A stretch of 64,000 nt of DNA, taken from the NCBI RefSeq assembly GCF_027579695.1, contig NC_083579.1, positions 73,901,871-73,965,870 of the forward strand, in the 5' to 3' direction. The notes beneath the pieces were generated by a model. The model did not search any database and was not told the DNA's origin. It worked only from the letters and a program-made list of their open reading frames with translations. Shown here in pieces: positions 12,090 through 23,173 of the stretch. Source of the DNA: Neoarius graeffei. Taxonomy: Eukaryota > Chordata > Actinopteri > Siluriformes > Ariidae. A program made the position numbers and the translations under genes. The number at the start of each line of letters is the position of its first letter. Position 1 is the first letter of the stretch.

Positions 12090-13794
12090 ACGTTATGTTA
12101 TATGGCAGTTAGACACTTTTTTTCTGTACTGAAAGTGTTCTGTTGTTATAAAATCTATCAATGCCATATTTTGTGGTTATGTAATACAGCTAAAGCTGTA
12201 GCTAGTTGCTATAAAATCAGTTTGAATATATTACTATTAATACTCTATATGCCTACACATTCTACATGATTGTTAGGGGTTTTTTTTTGAGTAATTTGTT
12301 TAATTTTTCTTGTTGAAAGTTCAATTTAGTATTATGTTGTTAATGATATTCTAAAAGTAAAGGTGCTTAGTTGATGTAGAAGACATTTAAATAAATCTGT
12401 GTACATGTATGATCTTATAGTAATTATATGAGTGTGAAAACAGTATAATACTAAGTCATTTGATTCTGATTGATAATGTTTTGTTTTTAAGTTTGAATTT
12501 GATATTTTCTTAATGCAAATATAAAATTATTTTTGATAATGGTTGGTATTATAGACGTTTTACATAGATATTATGAAATAGATTTAAATGAACAGTTCAC
12601 CAGTTTACTGAATCAATTCTCTCACACATTTACATCCGTCACCTCCATTCCTGACAGATGTTCCCTCTCTGAATCCCAAAAATGATGTGCTGCCTAAATC
12701 TGAAGCAGAATCATCTCATGTTTATTTCTGGTCCAACCCTGATAATACCGAAGACTTTTTTATATGAAGCTTAGGCATTTTTTAAATCAGAGACTTTATA
12801 GTGCACAATAATGGTTTCTAAAGTTTGAATTTGATATTTTCCTAATGCCAATATACAATTAGTTTGATAATGTTTGGTATTATGTAAGTTTTATTTAAAA
12901 ATATTATGAAATGTATTTAATCTGTTCTTGTGTAATTGTAGGTACTGTAAGATTGTAAATGATAGAGATTATATACCTTTTAGGAAGTCTGAATTTTGAG
13001 ATTATCTCCAGTCATTTGTCAAAATCTAGTTTAAACATAGGTAGATTGTTTAATGTTTTCACTTTCATGAAAGGTGGTCTGAACAAAACAAATATGATAG
13101 CATTTTTAAATATTTGATAGTGATTTCATTTTATTCAGAAAGTCAGATTTTTCATCTTATTATTAATTAATAGTGGCAAGACTACATGGATTTTACACTT
13201 AACTATATCAAATGATGTAATATTAACCTAGTCATATTTGAAATGCAACATTATACTACTGGTGGTCAAATTGGTAAAAATAGGCTGGTCACATGATTTA
13301 TAGTAAAACAGTAACCTAGTCATATAACAGAAAACTAGTCATATTTGTAAGGTTTTGCAGTATATAATTCGTATAGTTTTTGATCTAAAATCTTTACATT
13401 TTTAAAGTTCAGATCTGATCATAATGTTTGTGCAATACTATAAACTGTGGATAAGTGTTTGCTGATATGGTTTTCATATCACTGTATTAAAGGATATGTA
13501 TAGTGCCATAATTGTGATATTATATAGATTAGCATCTGATATGAATGTTTGTTACATGTATTTAGTTTTATTAATAAAACTGTTCTGTTTATAGATGTAC
13601 TCTTGAAAATATCTACCACTGTATTACTTATTTTTCTGTCCCCACTAACTGGAACAAATGAGGGCTATTTTTACCCATGTTAATATTTTCTGTCCCCTGT
13701 TTCTACAACTAGTGAGGGATCTGTCCCCTATTTTCAAATTCCTAGATTAGGCTCTGTGAGTGTAGTCGAGTCACTCAGTCTCAAGTGTTCAAGT
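12090..13794. other. AT-rich noncoding stretch with an old duplication
   Basis: No coding signal was seen. Segments 12491-12590 and 12823-12920 are diverged direct copies (gtttgaatttgatattttc shared), offset 332 bp. The rest is AT-rich 3' flank of the hAT-derived gene; the run near 13565 (taataaaact) could be a polyadenylation context. Confidence 0.6.
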
Positions 13795-13995
13795 CTACCC
13801 TCAACGCCAGGCATTGCCCGAATGTCCGATTTACCCAAACAAGACGTTCAGGCAGAAATATTTTATCAAGTTAAGCCCGTTCGGGTACACCTATGGTCGG
13901 CTTCTTATAGCACAAAAATAATCTTCGAGTGAGTACATTACATAAAACGAGCCGTATTTACCAGCTTCCTCACCTCCCTTTGGGTCGCCATTTTC
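13795..13995 (-). repeat. dispersed repeat, inverted copy at 35.5-35.7 kb
   Basis: It contains ggcattgcccgaatg, acgttcaggcagaaatattt and cacaaaaataatcttcgag. The same blocks occur in inverse orientation at about 35480-35690 (tgcctgaacgtc, cgggcattcgggcaatgcc). This is a dispersed DNA-element fragment without coding potential. Confidence 0.75.
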
Positions 13996-14223
13996 TTCTT
14001 CTTCTTTCGGTTTTATGGCGGTTGGCAACTAGCTTCAGTGGTGCATTACCGCCACCAGCTGGACTGGGGTGTGATACTTGAGCTTAACCTTTCCAAGTAT
14101 GAGGCAAAACAAACAAACAAAAAATTAATTATTTTAATTAGACCTGTGTTCCTTAAGAAGCTAAATACATAGTTGAAGCAGATTTCACCTGAACAACTTT
14201 GCAGAATGTCCTCCAAGTTTAAC

Positions 14224-14500
14224 ATGAATTAATAATAATAATAATAATAGTTTGGTTTTATATAGCGCCTTTCAAAATACCCAAGGTCGCTTAACAAGGT
14301 GTCAGTGTAGAAGTGTGTGTGTGTGGGTGCATATAAGTGTGTGCGTGTAAGCTTGTGGAAACTAGGAGCCAAAGGCCTCCATAAAGAGATGGGTTTTAAG
14401 GTGTTTTTTAAACGCTGCCAGTGAAGGAGCATTCTGGATGGTGTTGGGTAGCCTGTTCCATAGAGAAGGAGCAGCTGCATGGAATGCTCTATCGCTGGTG
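14224..14500. repeat. dispersed repeat with (AAT)n and tatatagcgcc motif
   Basis: Starts with an AAT run and then ttttatatagcgcctttc and cccaaggtcgctta. The same words recur at 51607-51660 after a TTA run. The distal part (aaggcctccataaagagatg, agcctgttccatagagaagg) is a type common in fish genomes (from memory). Confidence 0.6.
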
Positions 14501-14740
14501 GCCTTGTTTCCCTTGCAACTGTGAAATTAGTCTTTGTCTTTCTTCCTGATATTTAGGACATTGCAAAATAACATGCTCTGTAGACTCTGCTGCCACAGAA
14601 TTCAGTTTCCATCTGCATGCTTCTTTATTATCAACAAAGAACTATTTAGTCTTGTGTGTCCAAACCTCATTCTTGAAAAAGCATCCTCCTCTTCCTTGCT
14701 TCTATTGGTATTTCTACTCTTTCCCACTTTGTTCTGGATA

Positions 14741-15533
14741 TTATAGAACTGTCTCCCAGTCTGCCCATTTTCCCTTAACTATGTTTTTAACCATACTTTT
14801 AATTTCTGCCTTGCTGTAAGCGACTTCAATATCCATGCTGGAATTTCCAGCTGCTTGTTTAGGACATTTATCTGCCATCTCATTCCCTCCAACTCCTTTA
14901 TGAGCTGGTACCCATACAAGAGTTATCTTATTTCCTGTCTCTAACGGCACGGTGGTGTAGTGGTTAGCACGGTTGCCTCACAGCAAGAAGGTTCCGGGTT
15001 CGAACCCAGCGGCTGGGGAGGGCCTTTCTGTGTGGAGTTTGCATGTTCTCCCCGTGTCTGCGTGGGTTTCCTCCGGGTGCTCTGGTTTCCCCCACAATCC
15101 AAAGACATGCGGTTAGGTTGACGTGGGGCGGCCTTGGGCTGAGGTGCCCTTGAGCAAGGTACCTGACCCCTGACTGCTCCCCAGGCGCTCTGGTGTGGCT
15201 GCCCACTGCTCCGAGTGTGCGCGTGTGTTCACTGCTTCAGATGGGTTAAATACAGAGGATGAATTTCACTGTGCTTGAAGTGTGCATGTGATGAATTAAA
15301 GGTTTCTTCTTCTTTCTTCTAACAGATTATTTGCAACTTGTAATATTTCAAACAAAATGTCCTGCCTTGATTTTGACTGGAACGTTCTGATGCTGATCAA
15401 AGCTGAGCTGGAGTCTGAAGCAATTACTGCCTTCCTTGGCCTATTAACTTCCACCCATAGCAGAGCTAGCCACACAGCAACCAACTCCGCTGTATAAACT
15501 GCTAGATCATCATTGATTCTTTTTCCTACTTTA
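14741..15533 (-). pseudogene. LINE RNase H domain, split by a SINE
   Basis: On the minus strand the N-terminal half (15318-15533) shows YTAELVAVWLALLWVE and the ASDSSSAL acidic motif. The C-terminal half (14741-14939) shows LVWVPAHKGVGGNEMADK and then YSKAEIKS. This order fits a type-I RNase H at the end of an I/Nimb LINE ORF2: hydrolysis of the RNA strand in RNA:DNA hybrids. The two halves were one frame before the SINE inserted, and the flanking tctaac duplication sits exactly at the join. The copy lacks its reverse transcriptase here and cannot be autonomous. Confidence 0.8.
14946..15317 (+). mobile_element. tRNA-headed SINE inside the LINE RNase H
   Basis: The head has an A-box-like tggtgtagtggttagc and a B-box-like ggttcgaaccc. 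The body has gtttgcatgttctccccgtg. The tail is the second type seen here (gccttgagcaaggtacctg, ttcactgcttcagatgggtt, aaaggtttcttcttc). tctaac flanks both ends (14940-14945 and 15318-15323) as a short target duplication. Confidence 0.85.
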
Positions 15534-17500
15534 CAGGGCTCGACATTAGCACTTACCCGATGGCCTGGCGATGTTTTGTACGTCTTTTGGGCCACTAAAT
15601 TTGGCCAAACAGTGGCCCGGGCATGCCAGTATGTTTTCGATGCAAATTAACAAATTTTATTACTCATATTTTACCCAGAATTGTGAAGAAATTGTTCGTA
15701 AAATGCACCTTTTTCGATACGAGGTCCGTCATCTTTGTTTTCGTCCCGCTCCGCCCCGCGGGAGGAGTGTGTCATCTTCGTGCATTTTCGGAGATGTTCG
15801 GCGCTGTTCGGAAGCATCATTTTGGCGGGAAAATAGCATCTTGTAGACGAAGACGGTTGCGGCAAGGAGAGCATCAGAACGGTGAAATTCAAATAGAAAT
15901 ATGTTCAAACTCCATGTTCCCCAACCTGGCCAAAGGCCAGGTAAACAGTTTAAATACGATCGTGCATAAATTAACTATCGGGTGTTAACGAACGGCTTCA
16001 TTTTGAACTCAGCAGCCAATCAGAGCGCGCGACGTCACGCTTGGTTTACAACTCGCCAAATCGTAAAACAGCATTTCAACACACGCGCTTTAGCTTCAGA
16101 TGGTGTAAAATCGTTCAGACTTTGTATATTAATATCAAAATTTCAGGATACACTGCCAAGAAATATGGCTACACGTGTATCAACTTTTAGTGATTAAAGA
16201 ATGAAGTATAAATGTTGGTTGCTATGACTGAAATAGAACAGATAAAATAATGTGGTAAATTAGATCTGATCCCATATATTATATTATTCAAATATCCAAA
16301 GATGATGAAATCTATCAAAATAGCCAAACTAGGTCTACATTAGTTCATTACAACAAAAATAACAATTCTGACCCTCTCTGGTACAACCAGACCATGCTAA
16401 ACCCAGTATAACCCCAGCTGCTAGGGTATCTGCTGTTGCCATGGCAACGGTTTATGCAAATGAGCTGAATTTGCAAAAATGTACTACTAGTTCCCCCAAG
16501 GACATATCCTGAAAATTTGGTGTTTATATATTGTCTCATTAAAAAAAAATACATTTCACCCCTTTTTGGCTCACCTGAGCATACCTGTTGATTAGCTAAT
16601 TAACAGGTAATTAGGGTTATAAATCACCCCCGAGCAGGTAAGGTTTTGCAAAAATCTCACTAGATTATTCCCCAAAGTCCACCGTTTCAGGAAATGTATG
16701 GTTTGTCAATGATGATATTTTATTAATTAAGAAATAAAACGTCTTCATGGGCAATAAAAATGCCCATTTAAATCCAGCATGATAAGGGTTAGTATGCCAC
16801 CCTCACCTTTCATCCAGACTTGGGACTGGCCTGTGTTTGTCTTGTGGCTATTATATAAAGATGTATTTAAAAAGTTTATTGTATTTCTATAAGAATATCT
16901 ACAGTGGTGAGAATTCAATATCTACAATGTTGAGAATATATGAGCCAAAGTTGAAACCATGACAAAAAAGGAAAATATGTCTACATCACACAGGGTGGGT
17001 TACAGGCAAAGCTTATTCTATAAACAAGTTAGTTGCATGGTGAGGCAAAACTTAGCTTATTCTAAAACTTATACAAACAATTAATGTAAAACAGTAATCA
17101 ACAGCATGTGTTAAACGAACAGAGAACAAGAACAAAGGAAATTTTTAAATGTAACTAAGAAATTGATAGAACAAGAAATGCAAACAATAAAATATCAATG
17201 TGAACAAACAATAAAGATATAATAATGTTACCAAAATATGAATAATCTTATTTTCATTAATTTCACCTTAAAATGCACCAATGCACGAATATGAATTGAA
17301 AAATCAAAATTTTCTGGGGGAGGGCCCCCGGACCCCCCTCTTTGTGCAAGTACCTGCGGTGCTTGCAGTGGCTGCCTGTGGCAGCCATGGTTCGGGTACC
17401 ACGCGCATTCGGGCCACCACATTTTCTATTTGGGCCAGTAACTTTTCAATTCCACTGGCCCAACGGGCCACCAGTGGTAAATGCTTAATGTCTAGGCCTG
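15534..17500. mobile_element. nonautonomous hAT-like element, 1.97 kb
   Basis: The ends are inverted: left cagggctcgacattagcactt; right, reverse-complemented, caggcctagacattaagcat. Further matching gggcc-rich blocks lie inward (15560-15625 against 17380-17465). CAG at the terminus suggests hAT. The 8-bp flanks are not identical, so it is old or the boundary is slightly off. No transposase ORF lies inside; the interior has a GC-rich patch (15740-15870) and otherwise AT-rich sequence. It truncates the LINE RNase H copy on its left. Confidence 0.6.
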
Positions 17501-17880
17501 CATTCCTTTTTTGTATTTTGCCCACTTTGGCATCTTGACTAGCCGTCGTTCACTAACTGCACTGTGTGTTGTGTGATGCCCACGATCTCTGATTGGGTCA
17601 CAGAAGTGTTTAATATGGATTGGATTGGATGTAGAGTAGTGGACGTAGATAGTACATAGAATGTGCTGCATCAAAGTCCTTCTAAGGCTATATAAGTGTC
17701 TCTGGCTGCATTCTCACACAGAACGTTGGTGCGAAATATTTATAAACATCTGAAAAAAACCCGCTGAACTAACGTCAAAGCCGCCCAACTGTTGTCAACC
17801 AGCCCAAGCCATTTTTTGCCCGCAAAGTAGAATTCAAAACTGCCCAATTGGGCAGGAAACTGCCCAATCTGGCAACACTG
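17501..17880. repeat. intergenic/intron with a DNA-element fragment
   Basis: 17760-17880 carries repeated gcccaa/cgccca words (aactgcccaattgggcagg palindrome, ctgcccaatctggcaacact), typical of a transposon end. No coding sequence was seen before the exon at 17881. Confidence 0.4.
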
Positions 17881-19153
17881 GACAGCTTCTCTACAAACCT
17901 AATTGAGCTCTTGAGGAAGAAGAGAGGCCTTACTGGTCAGCTTTTGGCAGCGCTTTTATGTCAAACAAAGGTGACTTTATTTGTCAAGTGTACTCCCTGT
18001 CTTGAAGTTTTCTCCTTTCCCTCTGTTTTTTCTTTCTCTCAGTTTCTTCTCATCTGTTTTCTCCTTTTCTTGTTTTATCTCTTCCCTTCTGATGTCCTCT
18101 TTACTTCCATTTTGTTTATTCTTTTTCTTGTCATTCTCTTTATCATCTCATGCCTCATTTTCTCATCTTTTGTCCAGTCCTCCTTTCTTAAATGCAATTT
18201 TGTGTCTTCTATTGTACCTGTATATTTTCATTATTGTCATAAGAAATTGTTGGGAATTTCTAGAATGTCTTTGCTAAATGCATGTGAGTATCCTTAGAAA
18301 AATGTCTTGTATTGTGTGTACTATCTTCCAGAGCTCTGAGCCAACAGACATCAGGTGCCTTTGTCTTCGGGGACTGCCAGTCATCCTGGGAGATGATCCT
18401 TCTGCCTTCTTCAAGACCTGCTCTGTAAGTCAATTAATGTGTTGTGAAGGTTGCGGCTGCGTGTTCTTTAATCCCTTCTTAATTTGTTTCATAGACTTGG
18501 ACTTCTGTTTGTTCTGATTGTTCAATGGCGTGAATAGAACTGAAAAGACTTGACTATCAAAATCATATAAAACAGGTTTGAAATTAAATATTTGAACAAA
18601 AACAAAACACAAAAAAATAAAATTAATAATAATAATAATAAAATATTTTGCTGTACAGAAGAAAATCCTCAAGGCCAGGCCTCAAATCCTGTATGAGCAA
18701 TGTGTCTTTCTTTTCACATCTCTCAGTATACAGTTTATTTTTTATGTGGGGCTTCATGTAAGCATCTAAAGGCATCTTTTGTGGACAGAATATTATCCAA
18801 CTAGCATGATTCTGCCCTCTCCTTGTTAATCTTTTTTCTTTCCCTCTTAGGATACAGCTGACAAAGAGTCATACAGTCAGACTCCAGTGGAAATCCTCTG
18901 TATCGATGAGGAAAACTCGCCACTGAACCCATCCAGAGTTGGGATCATCCTGGAAGGGAATGTGGTGTTTGATGGGCTGGCCAACCTTCCTCAGGCCTTC
19001 TGTGTCCTTTTTGGACTGATTTATGCATTACATCTGGACTATCCCAAGTGCATGAGGTACACTTTCCTCTTTGTGCAACAGGTGATGCTCAACTTGGGGA
19101 AGAGTCAGCTCGCACCCAAAATTCAGACTCTGAAAAACCAGCTTGCAGAGTAA
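17881..19153 (+). CDS. terminal three exons of SAMD3-like protein (partial)
   Basis: Exons are 17881-17970 (donor AAG|gtgact), 18332-18424 (acceptor cttccag, donor gtaagt) and 18851-19153 (acceptor ctcttag, stop TAA). All are phase 0 and together give about 161 codons. Products begin DSFSTNLIELLRKKRG, SSEPTDIRCLCLRGLP and DTADKESYSQTPVEIL. The last exon has ILEGNVVFDGLANLPQAF and LHLDYPKCMRYTFLFVQQV. This C-terminal pattern resembles uncharacterised multicopy fish proteins annotated as SAMD3-like (memory, not searched). The upstream part is missing: a transposon fragment directly precedes the first exon, so the 5' exons are lost or lie further upstream. No frameshift is seen, so it may be expressed or be a young remnant. 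Confidence 0.7.
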
Positions 19154-19561
19154 ATCAGGGTTTCGACTAGTTACGCCACTGCTCTATGTATCAGGTGCTC
19201 TTTGCATCAGGTTTATACGCCTGCACTTTAAGAAAAAATGTTTGAGGTAGTTTTTTGGTATTGGCACTGATTTTATTTTATTTCATTGAAATGAACAATA
19301 TCTCTAATTTGCTTGTTCAAAACATGTTCTTTTGCTCTTTTTCTAGCTCTTGTTCACACACACACTGAGTCCTCTTAGTAATGCTGCACACTGCATTTTA
19401 ATAAGTGCTCATTTTTCTAGCTCTTGTTCACCCACAGTCACATTTAGATGTGATGTAATTTGTTGTGATGTTACTGTTGACTTTTAAACATCCAAAGCAA
19501 CAATGCAGAGAGGTTGAGTCTAAATCTTTTGTTTTATGCAAAATATGTTCTCAGGAGCTGA

Positions 19562-19567
19562 AATAAA
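19562..19567 (+). promoter_or_regulatory. polyadenylation signal AATAAA
   Basis: AATAAA about 410 bp after the stop codon at 19151-19153. The intervening sequence has no coding signal and fits a 3' UTR. Confidence 0.5.
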
Positions 19568-19696
19568 AATGTAATTTTGTTATTTTAATTTCCTGTTTTT
19601 TCTTCTTCTACTTTCTTCAACTCAAATTCTAACTAATCAGTCAATAGACATGGTACTTAAACATAGAAATAACAAAAATGGTTTGGCCTTAAAAGG

Positions 19697-20040
19697 ACTG
19701 TAAGCCTGTATAAGTTGATTTTACTTTAAAAAAAAAAATGAGGAAAGTTGTTGCCTTAAAAAAAAATTAAGTAATGATTAATGACATTTTTAAGTACATT
19801 TAACTTAAATCTTTTGTAATATCAACTGCTTTGCATAGTTTTTAGAACTAAATATTTTTAGTTAAATCAGCTTGGAATTAAGTGCATTGAACTTAATAAT
19901 TTAAGTGTAATAACTATGCAAAGCAGTTGATATTACAAATGATTTTAAGTTTTAAAAAGTTAATCATTACTTAATTATTTTAAGGCAACAACTTTCCTCA
20001 ATTTTTTTTTAAGTAAACTCAACTTATCTGAGCTTACGGT
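19697..20040. mobile_element. palindromic MITE, about 345 bp
   Basis: The two halves are inverted copies over most of their length. Left: actgtaagcc, aggaaagttgttgcctt, ttaagtaatgattaa. Right: the reverse complements of the same blocks (aaggcaacaactttcctc, gagcttacggt). There is no ORF. It inserted next to or within the LINE fragment that starts after 20050. Confidence 0.85.
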
Positions 20041-20049
20041 GTAAAATAT

Positions 20050-20590
20050 AGTAAGGCTGAGGTTAAAAGTATAATCAAGACAGAAATAAGAAAGAAATGT
20101 CCAGGAAGAGTGGGATAGAGGAAATAAGGGTCGATATTATTACAGCATTCAAAACAAAGTAGGAGAAATGAGAGGAAGCAATAGAAATAAAAAGGAGGAA
20201 GACATTATATTAAGGATGAGGTTTGGTCACACTGGTCTGAACAGTGCGTTAAACATAATGGATAAGCATGTTAATGGTAGATGTGAGCATTGTGGACTAC
20301 AGGAAACGGTGGAACATGTGATGTTGGATTGTCCGAGATATCGTCAAGAGAGACAGACACATAGAGACACTTCAGAGGAATCATATGACACTAGGTTACA
20401 CAGAGAGGTCAGATAATGTAGGATATAGGGCTATTTTTAGGTTTTTAAATGATACAGGAATTATGAGGAGAATTTAGCACAATAGTGTAGTAAACATTCT
20501 GGTTCACACTCCAGTCCAGAAGGTGGCGGTAATGCATCTAAAAGCTGTTTGCTAAGCACCATTAAAACAATATAAAAGAAGAAGAATCAA
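20050..20590 (+). mobile_element. I/Nimb-like LINE 3' end (copy 2)
   Basis: Codes for the ORF2 C-terminus: YSKAEVKS near 20055, then LRMRFGHTGLNSALN and a CEHCGLQETVEHVMLDC zinc-knuckle-like CCHC at 20285-20335, with a stop at 20414-20416. The same SKAE motif follows RNase H in copies 1 and 3. The 3' tail (cactccagtccagaaggtgg, cggtaatgca) ends in a GAA-rich run near 20590. It is 5'-truncated. Confidence 0.75.
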
Positions 20591-20653
20591 AAGTGACCGG
20601 AGATCCTTGCTCACAACCCCCCAGATTAACAACCTTCTTGCAGTTTCTCTACG

Positions 20654-22970
20654 CAGTGTTTCTCAACCTTTAACCCAACCACATATAAAAAGTTGTACTC
20701 CTTCATGCTCGTCCAGGTTTTCATCTGTGTCTCCGTGTAGACTGACGTCTGCAGCACCAGGTAGTCTGAGATGTCGAGGAACTCAACGGGTGGATAATTT
20801 TCCAACTCATAATGAAATGAATAACCTTGTGTTTAAATAAATTGATCAGCAGAGCTGGTGGGGTTGTGCATGCACATATACAAAAGATGAAAATTATCCA
20901 CAATCTTTCGAGGAAAAAAACCCCTAAAATCTGATTCTGTTAATTATCTTCACATTAAGTTAATTAATAGTATGCACAACTATTGTCTCTGTATTTAGTT
21001 ACAGCTACAACAGGATCAAAATTTATTCTACTAATGTCAAATTTGGTGAGTAAATTTTTCTTTCATAGGAAAAATCCTTCTTTGTTGGCGTATAAGGATC
21101 TAATCCCATTGAGCGGGCTCTATATCCACGTCTTTTGAGTGTACTTCTTGGTTTTAATAACTTGCTTGTTTGCTGAACACGAACATGGCAATAACTTATG
21201 TTCTTGTGTTAATGGACCAGACTCCACTTTTGGATCATTAATCCCTTTTGACTGAGAATGCCCTGCGTACATGGTTTGGCTTCTGGCACATCCATACAGT
21301 TTTAAATACAAAACCTACAATCTTTAAAAAAAAAAGTTTTTATTGCATTTATTTAATTCCTGGGCTCCCATCTGTAACAGGGAGTGATGTTGCCTTCCAT
21401 TAATACACTTTCGTCGTAAAGTGCCATGTCAGCATCTGACGTTGGCGACCACTAATCTGAAAGCACTACGATCAGCAGCCAAGTGCAGCAGGTCAATGAT
21501 CTTCTTTCCTGTCGCCAGCGTCAGGTCGTCTGTGAAGGCTTTCCTAGGTCTGCCTCTCTTTCTTTTACCTTCTATACGTCCTTCGATACACAGTCGTTCC
21601 AGTTGGTTCTCTCTGACAATATGGCCCATAAATCTAAGTTGTCTCTGAAGGATAGTTCTCAACAGGCACTTTTTCTCCTGGACCATTTGCAAAATCTCTT
21701 CGTTGGTTTTCCAATCTATCCGTGATATTTTCATCATGCGCCTATAAAACCACGTTTCTGCAGCTTCTAACTGGTTCTTTACTGCTGCGCTCATAGTCCA
21801 GGATTCGCATCCATATAACAATACAGACCAGACATAACACTTTAAGAATCGTTTCTTTGGTTTGGTTGGGAGGGTTTTATTTGTAAAGGTATTCCTTTTT
21901 TCCATGAATGCTTGCTTTGCCATGGCAATACGTCTTCTAATTTCCACTGTACTTCTACCATCATGGGTAAGCATGCATCCCAGGTATTCAAAGGACTCCG
22001 TCTGTTGTAATTTTTGTCCATCTAGAGTGATTTCACACTTTGGGTTTTCAGCATTTGAAGAGAGTACCATAGTTTTGGTCTTCTTTTTATTTATAAACAG
22101 TCCTCTTTTTTCACTTTCAGATTTCAGCTGCTTTAACATTCTTTCAAGACTGTCCTCGTCTTCAGTACTGTATCATCTGCATATCTGACATTCTTCACCG
22201 GAACACCCTTTATCTTGATTGCACCCTCTTCTGTTATTTTCCTCATAATGATCTCAGAGTACAATGAAAAAAAGATCAGGTGACATGACACATCCTTGTC
22301 TGACACCTCTTTTGATAGGAGCCCAGTCACTAAGGTTCCCATTAATTGACATGGCAGCAGTCTGGTGCCAGTATAAGTTTTTCAATATTCTTCTGTCTTT
22401 GTAGTCAATATGTAGTGTTTTCAAATCTTCCATGATAAATTCATGTTTTACTTTATCAAATGCCTTCTCGTAGTCTATAAATGCGCAGTAGATATCTTTT
22501 TGCATTTCAGTGGCTCTTTCTGTTAACATGTGCATGACAAAAATGGCGTTCCGAGTTCCTTTGTTCTTACGAAATCCAAATTGTTCCCATGCTATTTCTG
22601 GTTGGAGCTTGTTTCTTACTCGATTCATTATTATTCTAAGCATAATTTTTGTGATATGACTCATTAGGCTAATTAATCTGTAATTAGCACAGTTGAGTGA
22701 GTCTCCTTTTTTGGGAATTGCTATAAAAACTGATTCTCTCATTTGATTGGGAATATGTCCATTATCGTAAATCTTGTTTAGGAGAGCACAGATTTTCTTG
22801 ATGCCAAAGTCTTCATAAGCAGTGATCATTATAATACACTTTACAAATAGATTATTAGAGTCTAATAGAATAGATGAGCCAAAATAATTGTGGATCTTTT
22901 TTTAATGGGCCCCGACTCATTACAAGTATGAATAGGTGGACCTTAAAGCAGAAAAGGTTGAGAACCCCTG
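20654..22970. mobile_element. Charlie-like hAT element carrying a LINE fragment
   Basis: The left end cagtgtttctcaacctt matches the reverse complement of the right end (caggggttctcaacctttt). The 8-bp flanks tctctacg and ctttacat are related only with a shift and substitutions. No hAT transposase is visible inside. The interior is largely a minus-strand LINE reverse transcriptase fragment (21429-22829). 20900-21330 shows no recognised feature. Confidence 0.6.
21429..22829 (-). pseudogene. non-LTR reverse transcriptase C-terminal part
   Basis: Minus strand. 22254-22829 encodes RT fingers/palm: IPKKGDSLNCANYRLISL, FIDYEKAFDKVKHE, RGVRQGCVMSPDLF. 22133-22342 carries the catalytic RYADDT box in another frame. 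21429-22139 gives the thumb and C-terminus: FEYLGCMLTHDGRS, LLYGCESWTMS, EGKRKRGRPRKAF. The role would be target-primed reverse transcription. At least one frameshift separates the palm from the YADD segment, and the endonuclease part is absent. The LINE clade (RTE-like or related) is uncertain. Confidence 0.8.
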
Positions 22971-23013
22971 CTTTACATCACCTACAGGCTGAGGAAAGAA
23001 GTGCATGCGCGTG

Positions 23014-23018
<5 letters not shown>

Positions 23019-23057
<39 letters not shown>
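23019..23057. repeat. (CA)n microsatellite
   Basis: About 19 uninterrupted CA units, just downstream of the Charlie-like element end. Confidence 0.97.
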
Positions 23058-23060
<3 letters not shown>

Positions 23061-23173
23061 CTCACTGTTCTTTATGTGTGAGCGAGAGTTGCCTGTACAT
23101 TAATGGGAATATGGTAAATACTAAAGACATTTGGTTCTGTAAACGCACACTGAGTGAGGTGAACATTTATATA

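Larger units (their letters stand above)
13996..15533 (-). mobile_element. I/Nimb-like LINE 3' portion (copy 1)
   Basis: Minus-strand LINE end. The 3' tail is read at 13996-14090 (cttcttcttt, tatggcggttggcaac, gcattaccgccaccagctgg), and the same tail recurs at 29095-29170 and, in the other orientation, at 20500-20590. RNase H coding sequence follows at 14741-15533. The copy is 5'-truncated at a hAT end (15534) and is interrupted by a SINE (14946-15317) and by a repeat at 14224-14500. Assignment to the I/Nimb group rests on the RNase H domain and the tail type. Confidence 0.7.

Noticed and set aside
14946-15010. Genuine tRNA gene
   Set aside because: A- and B-box-like words are present, but there is no cloverleaf and the sequence continues as a SINE; the same holds for the other SINE heads.
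15571-16197. Overlapping ORFs in the hAT-like element
   Set aside because: They are short, overlap in several frames, and have no transposase motif or family resemblance.
17981-18297. Phe/Leu/Ser-rich ORFs that look like membrane proteins
   Set aside because: They lie in the pyrimidine-rich intron between two well-defined exons; composition explains them.
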